Positions 55,823 to 63,038 of a stretch of DNA of 64,000 bases are shown piece by piece. Position numbers and translations under genes: made by a program. This DNA comes from Enterovirga rhinocerotis (lineage in GTDB: Bacteria > Pseudomonadota > Alphaproteobacteria > Rhizobiales > Beijerinckiaceae). The stretch lies in NCBI RefSeq assembly GCF_004363955.1, contig NZ_SNZR01000011.1:1488001-1552000 (forward strand), written 5' to 3'. Under the pieces are notes generated by a model that had not been told where the DNA came from, ran no database searches, and saw only the letters and a list, made by a program, of their open reading frames with translations. Numbering within the stretch: the stretch's first letter is position 1; every line of letters begins with the position of its first letter.

Positions 55823-56045
55823 GTCATGGCCGGGCTTGGCCCAGCCACACCCAACCCTCGTCATGGCCGGGCCGAGCCCGGCCATGACGACGAAGGATTC
55901 CGAAACGTTGCTCCCGAAGCCCTCATCCCCTGACACGTCATGGCCGGGCTCGGCCCGGCCATCCACGAAAGACGCCGCCACGAGCACGCCGTCGACGCAG
56001 AGGGGATGGAGAGACGTTGATGGCCGGGACAAGCCCGGCCATGAC
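55823..56045. repeat. Four GTCATGGCCGGGC palindromes, family 4
   Basis: Copies at about 55823-55851, 55860-55888, 55937-55967 and 56019-56045 share the palindrome GTCATGGCCGGGC...GCCCGGCCATGAC. They occupy most of the 303-nt gap between pccB and the ATP12 gene. The same motif is, to my knowledge, frequent in Bradyrhizobium-like and Rhodopseudomonas-like genomes. No gene is seen here. Confidence 0.88.
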
Positions 56046-56055
56046 GATGGAGGGT

Positions 56056-56769
56056 TCAGCCCAACCGTAGCACCGTCGACGCCGCCGTGAACTCCGCCTC
56101 GCGCAGCGCCCGGCGCTCGGCGGCTTCGGAATCGAGGCCCCAGCGGCTCTCCTGGAAGAGCTCGTCGACGTGGGCGGCGCGCCAGGCCTCCTCGCGGCCG
56201 AGCCGCCCCGCCCCGTGCATCAGGGCGATGAGGACCGAGCCCGTCAGCGTCGTCATCACGTGGAGCGCGGCGACGGCGAAGGGCGAATCGTGCCGCTCCA
56301 GCGCCTCGCGGATGCGCGCGAGCGAGAGTTCCGGCTGGTCGACGTAGGTCACGCCCTGGCTCAGCACGAAACGCGCGCCGAGATCGGTGCGCGCCCATTC
56401 TAGCACCGGGTCCCAGGCCGCCGATTGTGCCGCGACAAGGGGCTCGGGATCGGCCGCACGATAGGCGACGAGATCGGAGCCGGCATAGCGGGCGAGATCG
56501 GCGCGGACGGCCGCCAGCTCGCGCGCAACGCCGTCGATGGCGGTGTTGGCGAGCCGGGTCAGGGGCATGGTGGCCGGCAGGATGCGCTCTCCCTGGGCCG
56601 CCCATTCGGCGGCGACCGCCTCGCCGAGCGCCCGGGTCGGCAGGGCAAGCGGCACCCGTCCCGGGGTGCGGGCGGGGCGGCCATCAAGCGTCAGGACGAA
56701 CCCGTCCGGCCCGGCTGCGATCTCCGCCGCCGTGTAGAAGCGCTTCGGCGCGGCCTGCGTCTCAACCAT
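56056..56769 (-). CDS. ATP12 family F1-ATPase assembly chaperone
   Basis: A 237-aa protein. The alphaproteobacterial ATP12 features are present: KRFYTAAEIAAGPDGFVLTLDGRP at the N-terminus (read as two parts), EWAAQGERILPATMPLTRLAN, and DPVLEWARTDLGARFVLSQG. In mitochondria ATP12 protects the F1 alpha subunit before assembly; in bacteria the role is inferred from homology. Its start overlaps the stop of the HAD gene upstream by 8 nt. Confidence 0.9.
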   Translation of the reverse strand: MVETQAAPKRFYTAAEIAAGPDGFVLTLDGRPARTPGRVPLALPTRALGEAVAAEWAAQGERILPATMPLTRLANTAIDGVARELAAVRADLARYAGSDLVAYRAADPEPLVAAQSAAWDPVLEWARTDLGARFVLSQGVTYVDQPELSLARIREALERHDSPFAVAALHVMTTLTGSVLIALMHGAGRLGREEAWRAAHVDELFQESRWGLDSEAAERRALREAEFTAASTVLRLG

Positions 56770-57433
56770 GGCTGGGAGCGCGCTCGTCGAGCCCGATCAG
56801 CGGCGCGAGGTCCTCGATCCGCGAGATCAGGATCTCCGCGCCGGCTTCCTCGAGCGCCGCGAGGGGGTGGTAGCCCCAGGTGACGCCGATCGCGCGAACC
56901 CCGGCCGCGCGGGCCATCGCCATGTCGAAGGTCGTGTCGCCGACCATCACCGCATCCTCGGCCGCGACGCCCGCCTCGGCCAGGGCCTGGCGCAGCATGG
57001 CCGGGTGCGGCTTCGAGGGTGCGTCGTCCGCCGTCTGGATGGTCGAAAACAGGCCGTCCCAGCCGTGGCGGCGGACGAGATAATCGACGCCGCGCCGCGA
57101 CTTGCCGGTCGCGATGCCGAGGAGGAAGCGGTCGCTCCGCGCGAGCCGCGCGACCATGGCCTCGATGCCGGGGAAGAGCGGCTCGTGCCAGGCGGGATCG
57201 GTCCGCAGGGCCTGGAAGGCGAGCTTGTACTCCTCGCCGAGCCGCTCGTAGGGGCCAGACGGGCCGACGAGGACGAGGAAGGCCTCGCGCAGAGACAGCC
57301 CCACGATCGAGAGCGAGCGCTCCCGCGTCGGCGGCTCGAGGCCGCAGGCGGAGAAGGCACGGCGCTGGGCCTCGACGATCAGGGCCTGGCTGTCGACGAG
57401 GGTGCCGTCGACGTCGAGAACGACGAGTTGCAA
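56762..57433 (-). CDS. HAD-IA family phosphatase
   Basis: A 223-aa haloacid-dehalogenase-type hydrolase. Motif I is LDVDGTLVDS at residues 6-15, motif II IATGKSRRGV, motif III Lys in SKPHP and motif IV VMVGDTTFDMAMA. This is the phosphoglycolate-phosphatase-like group; the substrate is not certain. It overlaps the ATP12 gene. Confidence 0.9.
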   Translation of the reverse strand: MQLVVLDVDGTLVDSQALIVEAQRRAFSACGLEPPTRERSLSIVGLSLREAFLVLVGPSGPYERLGEEYKLAFQALRTDPAWHEPLFPGIEAMVARLARSDRFLLGIATGKSRRGVDYLVRRHGWDGLFSTIQTADDAPSKPHPAMLRQALAEAGVAAEDAVMVGDTTFDMAMARAAGVRAIGVTWGYHPLAALEEAGAEILISRIEDLAPLIGLDERAPSHG

Positions 57434-57441
57434 ATCGGGCC

Positions 57442-57753
57442 TCAGTGGGGCGCGGCGCGGCCGCGGCGGAAGAGCCGGTGCCCGTAGCCGAGCCGGCAGC
57501 GTTTCACGAAATGGCGGCGGTCGGCCCCGCGCAGCTTGCGGGCCATCGCCTCCCGGTTGCAGCGCTTGAAGGTCCGCTGCCCCTTCGGCACCGCCATGGA
57601 GGCCGGCGGCAACGGCTGGCGGCCCGTCACCGAGCCCGATTGGGGGAGCGCGAGCGATCCGCCCGGCCGGGGGCTAGGGGCCGCCGAAGCGAGACCGAGC
57701 CCCACCGCCAGACCGGCGGCGACCACCGACAAGCGGACGATGTCTTTCACCAT
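57442..57753 (-). CDS. Small exported PsiF-like protein
   Basis: A 103-aa protein with a signal peptide (VVAAGLAVGLGLASA/AP). The C-terminal part contains FKRCNREAMARKLRGADRRH, a C-N-x2-A...L-x-G-x2-R pattern with a second Cys soon after; it resembles the PsiF repeat of phosphate-starvation proteins. Role unknown. It is basic at the end. It lies between the HAD gene and the pseudouridine synthase gene. Confidence 0.6.
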   Translation of the reverse strand: MVKDIVRLSVVAAGLAVGLGLASAAPSPRPGGSLALPQSGSVTGRQPLPPASMAVPKGQRTFKRCNREAMARKLRGADRRHFVKRCRLGYGHRLFRRGRAAPH

Positions 57754-57780
57754 CTCGGACCGTCCCTCCAGCCGGGAGCT

Positions 57781-59112
57781 TCACGCCTCGGGTGATTCCT
57801 CGATCGGATCATAGCGCGAGACGTCGAGGCCCAGCAGATTGAAAGTCTGCTGCATATGGGGCGGAAGCGGGGCGGTCACATCGACCGGCCGACCCGTGCG
57901 CGGATGCGGCACGACGATGCGGCGCGCCAGGAGATGGAGCCGGTTCTGGATCCCGCCGGGAAGCTCCCAGTTCTCGACGTCGAAATATTTGGGATCGCCG
58001 ACGATCGGATGGCCGATATGCGCCGCATGCGCGCGAAGCTGATGGGTCCGGCCCGTCACCGGCTTCAGGGACAGCCAGGCCAGCTTCTGCGCCGCCTGGT
58101 CGATGACGGCGTAGTAGGTCAAGGCGTGGCTCGCGCCGTCGTCGCCGTGGCGCGCCACCTCCATCCGGGTCTCGTTCTCCCCCGATTCGCCGCGGGCGAG
58201 ATAGGTCGACACGCGGCCCTGCCGCACCCGCGGGACCCCGGCGACGATCGCCCAGTAGATCTTCCGCGTCGTCCGCGACCGGAACGATTTCGCCAGGGCG
58301 GCGGCCGCAAAGCGGGTCTTCGCGATGACGAGGCAGCCTGCGGTGTCCTTGTCCAGGCGGTGGACGAGGCGCGGCTTCTGGCCGTCGCGCGAGCGCATCG
58401 ATTCGAGCAGCCCGTCCACATGCCGCGTCATGCCCGAGCCGCCCTGGACGGCGAGGCCGAACGGCTTGTTGATGACGAGCATGTCGTCGTCCTCGAACAG
58501 GGCGAGGGAGCGCAGGAAAGCCTCGTCAGCCTCGCTTTCGCTCTGCGGGCGCTCGGGCTTCTGGTCGAGCTTGAGCGGCGGGACGCGGATGCCCCAGCCG
58601 GCTTCGAGCCGGTCGCTCGGCTTGGCGCGGTGGCCGCTGACGCGGACCTCGCCCTTGCGCACGATGCGCTGGATATGGGTCTGCGCGAGGCCCGGGAAGC
58701 GCCCGAGCAGGAACCGATCGAGCCGCATCCCGGCCTCGTCCGGCTCGACCGAGAGGATCTGGACGCCGGTCGGCAGAGGCACCGCCGAAGGCGCGGCCTC
58801 TCGGGCCTCCGCCGGTTTCGCGGCGGCTTGCGCCGGGCGCAGTGATGTCTCGGTCGTCTTCGCCGGGCCCTCGCCTCGCGCCGAGCCGCGGCCCGAGGAG
58901 ATACGGGGACGGCTTCCGCTGCCTGCTTTGGCGCGAGGCGGCTTGAATTCTCCGCCCCGCTTCGGCTCGCCATCGGTCGCTGAGCCGTCGCCCGATCCCG
59001 CGCGGACGCGCGGCGTGGTCGCCCGCGCCTTCGTGTGGGGTCGCAGCGGCCCGGCCGGACGTGCCGGCCTGCCCTTGTCCGGCTGCCTGCCGCCTCCGTT
59101 ACCGCGCCTCAT
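57781..59112 (-). CDS. RluA family pseudouridine synthase with long basic N-terminus
   Basis: A 443-aa enzyme. The first about 105 residues are Arg/Gly/Pro/Ala-rich and likely disordered. The S4 domain (about 125-180, MRLDRFLLGRFPGLAQTHIQ) and the catalytic core with RLVHRLDKDTAGCLVIAKT (Asp nucleophile in HRLDKDT) and GRTHQLRAHAAHIGHPIVGD are intact. RluC-type enzymes modify three 23S rRNA sites, which this size and S4 domain suggest. Shorter starts may exist, since the N-terminal extension has no conserved pattern. Confidence 0.92.
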   Translation of the reverse strand: MRRGNGGGRQPDKGRPARPAGPLRPHTKARATTPRVRAGSGDGSATDGEPKRGGEFKPPRAKAGSGSRPRISSGRGSARGEGPAKTTETSLRPAQAAAKPAEAREAAPSAVPLPTGVQILSVEPDEAGMRLDRFLLGRFPGLAQTHIQRIVRKGEVRVSGHRAKPSDRLEAGWGIRVPPLKLDQKPERPQSESEADEAFLRSLALFEDDDMLVINKPFGLAVQGGSGMTRHVDGLLESMRSRDGQKPRLVHRLDKDTAGCLVIAKTRFAAAALAKSFRSRTTRKIYWAIVAGVPRVRQGRVSTYLARGESGENETRMEVARHGDDGASHALTYYAVIDQAAQKLAWLSLKPVTGRTHQLRAHAAHIGHPIVGDPKYFDVENWELPGGIQNRLHLLARRIVVPHPRTGRPVDVTAPLPPHMQQTFNLLGLDVSRYDPIEESPEA

Positions 59113-59198
59113 CCAGAAAATCCCTTCGCTGATCCCTCCCTCTAGAGGAGGTCGACGAGCGACGAAAGTCGGCTATCCTTGCGAGCGGAGAACCGATC

Positions 59199-59528
59199 AT
59201 GGCCGAAGCGACATTGGAAGAGGAGCGCCCGCGCGCCCACCACGATCTGGGCGGCGTGCCGCGCTTTCTGTGCGAAGAGATCGATATCGAACCCCATGAG
59301 CTGACGGATTTCGACCGTCAGGTCGACGCCTTGCGCCAACTCCTGTCCGCCAAGGAGCTCATGACCGTCGACGAACTGCGCCGTGGCATCGAGGAAATCC
59401 CCGAGGAGGATTACCTGCGCCTCAGCTACTATCAGAAATGGATCCGCTCGATCACGGCGACGCTGATCCGTCGGGGTGTCCTGACGGCAGAAGACGTTGC
59501 GGCCCGAATCGACGGAGCCTCCCGATGA
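59199..59528 (+). CDS. Nitrile hydratase beta N-half / thiocyanate hydrolase beta-like subunit
   Basis: A 109-aa protein. RAHHDLGGVPRFL (HDLGG is the start of nitrile hydratase beta subunits) and YYQKWIRSITATLIRRGVLT match the N-terminal half of that subunit. The C-terminal half is encoded by the next gene instead. This split beta is the plan of thiocyanate hydrolase (ScnB-ScnA) and toyocamycin nitrile hydratase. A related family (the small NHase activator) also resembles the N-half, so an accessory role is an alternative. GGAG lies 8 nt before the ATG. It overlaps the next gene (ATGA). Confidence 0.75.
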   Translation: MAEATLEEERPRAHHDLGGVPRFLCEEIDIEPHELTDFDRQVDALRQLLSAKELMTVDELRRGIEEIPEEDYLRLSYYQKWIRSITATLIRRGVLTAEDVAARIDGASR

Positions 59529-59812
59529 CGCTCGCGGATGGGATCCCGGTCCGCGTGAAGGACGAGTGGCCCGAGGCCGTCGGGCCGGTCCATTGCCGCA
59601 CGCCCCATTACATCCGCGGAAAGCACGGAATGGTCGTGCGCCATCTCGGCGATTTTCCCGATCCGGGCGACATCGCGTTCGAACGCGAGCCCGTGATGCG
59701 AAGCCTCTATCACGTCGCCTTTCCGTTCCGGGAATTGTGGCCGGAGGGAAGCGACGACGAACTCGTCGTGGAAGTCTACGATCACTGGCTCGAACCGGAG
59801 CACCGGGCATGA
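59525..59812 (+). CDS. Nitrile hydratase beta C-half / thiocyanate hydrolase alpha-like subunit
   Basis: A 95-aa SH3-like barrel. It has GPVHCRTPHYIRGKHGMVVRH and FPDPGDIAFER, and closes with LYHVAFPFRELWP, DELVVEVYDHWLEP; all match the C-terminal domain of nitrile hydratase beta. It is coupled by ATGA to both neighbours, so all three proteins are made in fixed proportion. Confidence 0.8.
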   Translation: MTLADGIPVRVKDEWPEAVGPVHCRTPHYIRGKHGMVVRHLGDFPDPGDIAFEREPVMRSLYHVAFPFRELWPEGSDDELVVEVYDHWLEPEHRA

Positions 59813-60420
59813 CGCTGGCAAAAGTCCTCGAAGCCGACAGCGCGAAGCTCTTCGCAGCCGTGTCCGGGATCCTCGCGGAGCGCGGTCTCGTCTCCCCTCA
59901 GGAGATCGTCGAGCGGATGGCGTCCACCGATCGCGCGTCGCCTGCCCTGGGGGCGGCGATGGTCGCGCGGGCCTGGACGGATCCGGGCTACGCGGCGCGC
60001 CTCCTGAAGGACGGCACCGCAGCCGCCGAAGAGGCCGGGATCATGATGCTGGGGATGCCCCCGCTCGGTGTCCTGGAGAACACGCCGGACACCCACAACG
60101 TCGTCGTCTGCACGCTGTGCAGTTGCTATCCGCGCGCCGTGCTCGGCTATCCGCCCTTCTGGTTCAAATCGACCGCGTACCGGGCGCGCACGGCGCGTGA
60201 CCCGCGCGGCGTGCTCGCGGATTGGGGCACCACGATCCCGGCGGATGTCCGGATCCGGGTGGTCGATTCCACCGCAGATTATCGGTGGATGGTTCTCCCC
60301 ATGCGGCCGGCCGGAACCGAAGGCTGGTCCGCCGAACGCCTCGCCGGCATCGTCCGTGCGAGCGATATGATCGGCGTCACAGTCCCGCCGGCCCAGGACG
60401 CGTCCGCATCGCCGAGTTAG
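59809..60420 (+). CDS. Nitrile hydratase alpha / thiocyanate hydrolase gamma-like catalytic subunit
   Basis: A 203-aa catalytic subunit. The metal-binding loop VCTLCSC (Cys101, Cys104, Cys106 with Ser105) is intact; Thr in place of Ser at the second position marks the cobalt type. LGYPPFWFKSTAYRARTARD and YRWMVLPMRPAGTEGWSAE complete the family. Order N-half, C-half, catalytic subunit is the same as scnB-scnA-scnC of Thiobacillus. Which substrate, nitrile or thiocyanate, cannot be read. No cobalt transporter or metallochaperone gene lies adjacent. Confidence 0.88.
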   Translation: MTLAKVLEADSAKLFAAVSGILAERGLVSPQEIVERMASTDRASPALGAAMVARAWTDPGYAARLLKDGTAAAEEAGIMMLGMPPLGVLENTPDTHNVVVCTLCSCYPRAVLGYPPFWFKSTAYRARTARDPRGVLADWGTTIPADVRIRVVDSTADYRWMVLPMRPAGTEGWSAERLAGIVRASDMIGVTVPPAQDASASPS

Positions 60421-60453
60421 AGCCGGCCTCGATACCCCGACTCTGGCTGTCCT

Positions 60454-60480
60454 CCGGCGCGCCGTGCCGGAAGGCGCCGG
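60454..60480 (+). terminator. Hairpin after the nitrile-hydratase-like operon
   Basis: CCGGCGC pairs with GCGCCGG around 13 nt. It is followed by GGCTTAATC rather than a T-run, so it may be a weak terminator. Confidence 0.4.
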
Positions 60481-60591
60481 GGCTTAATCAAATCTCAACT
60501 CACTGAGCGTGTTTTTAGCCTTCGTGTCGAGGAGGGCACAGCCGATCGGCCGTGACCTCCGCTCCCGTGTTGCGTATCTCGGAGTGACGCC

Positions 60592-61710
60592 TTGGCGAGC
60601 CCGATCAAGGCCGCGCCCTCAGCGGCGGCTACTGTCTTGGCCCTTTCAATGGGTGCCTGCAGCCACAATCCAACGACCACGGCCTCCTTGGGGAGCCGGC
60701 ATTCCCTGAGCGATCGAGAGTGCATGGCGCGCGCCATGTATTTCGAGTCGAACCGCTCCAGCGAAACGGGGATGCTCGCGGTCGGGACGGTGGTGATGAA
60801 CCGGCTGAATTCCGGCCGCTATCCGGGCAGCGTCTGCGCCGTCGTCGGCCAGCGCAACCAATTCGCCCCGGGTGTCCTGTCGAAACCCGTCTCCGGGCGG
60901 TCCTGGGCGCTCGCGCTCGAGACCGCCGACGCCGTGCTGTCGGGGCGGCGCCATGCCGGCGTCCAGCGCGCGAAGCACTTTCACACCGCAGGCTACACGT
61001 TCCCCTATCGGAACATGGCCTATGTCGTCGCAGCGGGCGGAAACGTCTTCTACGAGAAGCGCGCGCCCGGCACCTTCACGCCGATCCATCCGAACGTCCT
61101 CGTGGCGCGCGCGGCCGAACCGCGGACCCCGACGAGCGAGCGCGTTCTGATCGCCCGGGCGGAGGAGACAACCACACGCGCGGCGAGAGGCTCCGGTCTG
61201 ATCCAGCTCGCTTCGGCCGACCGGCACGAGCGGACGCCCCTTTCTCGGACGGCGGCCCCGTCTCGCGAGCCGGCTCCGTCCCAGCGCGCGGAGGGAACGC
61301 TCATCAAGGCCGGAGGCGCCCGCCTCCCGAGCCTCGCCCGCGACCGTGGGCAGGACGAGAGGGCCGACCGGCGCACCGCCGAGCGCCCGCGCCAGGACCG
61401 CCTTCGCTTCGCGCAGCTCGAAGACAAGGCTTTGCCCGATCACGGGAGGACGCGCTCCGACGCGTCGAGCGAACGATCGTCGGGATTCGATCTTCCGAAG
61501 CGTCCCTCCCAGCTTCGGGCCGAGCCGTCGAAGCCGTCCCTCGCATCGACGCCGAACAAGAGCGCGCGGTCTCATCCGTCGACGCGGGACGAGGGTATCC
61601 CGCTCGCCTACAAGAACGCCGCGAAGCCGAAGGTCATCGCCCCGTCGCTGCCTCCGGCGAAGCCGAATGCGGCGGAACGGACGGCCAAGCACACGGCGAA
61701 GAAGGGGTGA
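60592..61710 (+). CDS. SleB/CwlJ-type cell wall hydrolase, probable lipoprotein
   Basis: A 372-aa protein. A hydrophobic start with LSMGAC (possible lipobox, Cys23) is followed by the hydrolase domain, about residues 40-165: ECMARAMYFESNRSSETGML (catalytic-type Glu), GTVVMNRLNSGRYPGSVCAVV and the GYTFPYRNMAYVVAAGG end. The remaining 200 residues are basic, Arg/Ser/Ala-rich and probably unstructured. The start is TTG 60592, with GGAG 7 nt before it. Despite the name, alphaproteobacteria do not sporulate; these enzymes remodel wall in vegetative cells. Confidence 0.85.
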   Translation: MASPIKAAPSAAATVLALSMGACSHNPTTTASLGSRHSLSDRECMARAMYFESNRSSETGMLAVGTVVMNRLNSGRYPGSVCAVVGQRNQFAPGVLSKPVSGRSWALALETADAVLSGRRHAGVQRAKHFHTAGYTFPYRNMAYVVAAGGNVFYEKRAPGTFTPIHPNVLVARAAEPRTPTSERVLIARAEETTTRAARGSGLIQLASADRHERTPLSRTAAPSREPAPSQRAEGTLIKAGGARLPSLARDRGQDERADRRTAERPRQDRLRFAQLEDKALPDHGRTRSDASSERSSGFDLPKRPSQLRAEPSKPSLASTPNKSARSHPSTRDEGIPLAYKNAAKPKVIAPSLPPAKPNAAERTAKHTAKKG

Positions 61711-61711
61711 A

Positions 61712-61750
61712 GGCGCGGCGCGGTGGCCCGGACGTCACCCGCCGCGCGCC
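61712..61750. terminator. Imperfect hairpin between convergent genes
   Basis: A GC-only hairpin, roughly GGCGCGGCGCGGTG against CACCCGCCGCGCGCC, occupies the whole gap between the wall hydrolase and the GNAT gene. Confidence 0.4.
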
Positions 61751-61752
61751 GA

Positions 61753-62967
61753 TCAGCTGGCGGGACCGGTGTGCCGGAGCTTGGCCCGCGAGCGCCGAAG
61801 CAAAGCGACCATCGCCATCGCCTGCGGGTTAGTCTTGATCCGGCGCTTGGCCGCGAGAAGGTGCGATTCCACGAACCTCACGGCGCGGCCCGCTCGCGTG
61901 ATCGGCAGCATGACGTCCACCAGCGCCTCGACCTCGTCGCAGATGCTGCGCTTGTAGCGCGCATCGCCGACGCCGAGGTCGAAGACGACGCGACCCTGCT
62001 CACATTGCAGGCCGATCACTCGGGTGACGAGTTGCTCTCCAGGGCTGAACCGGGCGAGCGGTCCCGACTGGAAGGATAGGAACATTCCGCTGAGGCGCCG
62101 CCCGTCACCCGCCGCGCCGAGCACCGCCGCGACCTCCTCACCCACGGTCAGGGCATGCAGCTCGATCGCGGGGCGTCCTTCCGCGAGCCCTGCCAGCGCA
62201 CCCGTCCGGAGGAATGTGCGGATATGCGGAGCGGCGAATGGATCGGCGATCCCGAGCTCGGCAAATCGATCCTCCTTCTGGCGATAGAAAGCGTCCAGGA
62301 GGCGGTCGACCTCATCCGCGGTCCGTGCGCGCAGCACGCGGACCGGGCCGAAGGCGTCCATCGCGCGGCTCTTGCTCCGCAGCTTCTTGCGGGCATCGCC
62401 CTTCATGCTGCGGCCGAGCGTCTTCTCGCCGGTATCCATCAGCCGGACCGACCAGACCGGGTCCGCCGCGGGCTCGCCGGCCGCGGCAAAGGGGTTCGGC
62501 CGCCCCCGCCAGATCGCCGGCACGCTCGGCAGGTCGATCATGTCAGCCTGCATCGCGCGTCCGGCCGCCGTCAGGAAGGACGTCGCAGCCGCGGCGTCGA
62601 GCGTCGCGAAGACGTCCGGCCGCGAAACAGGGAGGTTGAGGTTGGCGTGCTTGCCACCGATAGCCGCCGCGATGACAAGGCCGAATCGTCGCTCGATTCG
62701 GAACGGCATCAGCAGGGCGGGTCCGGCATCGTCGGTCATGACAGCGATGCGGATGTCGCGCTCCGCATCGGGCAGGCTCGCGGCGAAAGAGGCGACCCAG
62801 TCGAATCGACCGTAAGGCGACATGACGGCGTCGCGTTCCAGCCGTCGCCATATCGGCTCCGCTGTCCGGCAGCAGCTCAGGATCTCGATCGAGCCCGCTC
62901 CCGATCCGGCCCCGACGCGTGTGATGGCTTGTCCGAGCGGCTGTCCGGCCGCCGACGCGGTCGACAT
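61753..62967 (-). CDS. GNAT family protein, CelD/BcsL-like
   Basis: A 404-aa protein. The C-terminal half (about 210-370) carries the GNAT fold of the CelD type, with RQKEDRFAELGI, ALTVGEEVAAVLGAAGDG and FSPGEQLVTRVIGLQC. The N-terminal half (YGRFDWVASFAASLP) is the matching first GNAT-like lobe. Such proteins are linked to cellulose and other exopolysaccharide synthesis or sugar decoration. It is divergent from a polysaccharide deacetylase, suggesting an envelope polysaccharide locus that continues past the window. Confidence 0.82.
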   Translation of the reverse strand: MSTASAAGQPLGQAITRVGAGSGAGSIEILSCCRTAEPIWRRLERDAVMSPYGRFDWVASFAASLPDAERDIRIAVMTDDAGPALLMPFRIERRFGLVIAAAIGGKHANLNLPVSRPDVFATLDAAAATSFLTAAGRAMQADMIDLPSVPAIWRGRPNPFAAAGEPAADPVWSVRLMDTGEKTLGRSMKGDARKKLRSKSRAMDAFGPVRVLRARTADEVDRLLDAFYRQKEDRFAELGIADPFAAPHIRTFLRTGALAGLAEGRPAIELHALTVGEEVAAVLGAAGDGRRLSGMFLSFQSGPLARFSPGEQLVTRVIGLQCEQGRVVFDLGVGDARYKRSICDEVEALVDVMLPITRAGRAVRFVESHLLAAKRRIKTNPQAMAMVALLRRSRAKLRHTGPAS

Positions 62968-63038
62968 GGAAGCCTCCCCTGGTTGCCCGACGAGGCAGCG
63001 GTAACGGAACTTTGTTAAACCTGCGCTAAGCTTATGCG

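Noticed and set aside
63015-63029. CtrA box before the deacetylase gene
   Set aside because: The second half-site is CTAA, not TTAA, and single mismatched sites occur by chance.
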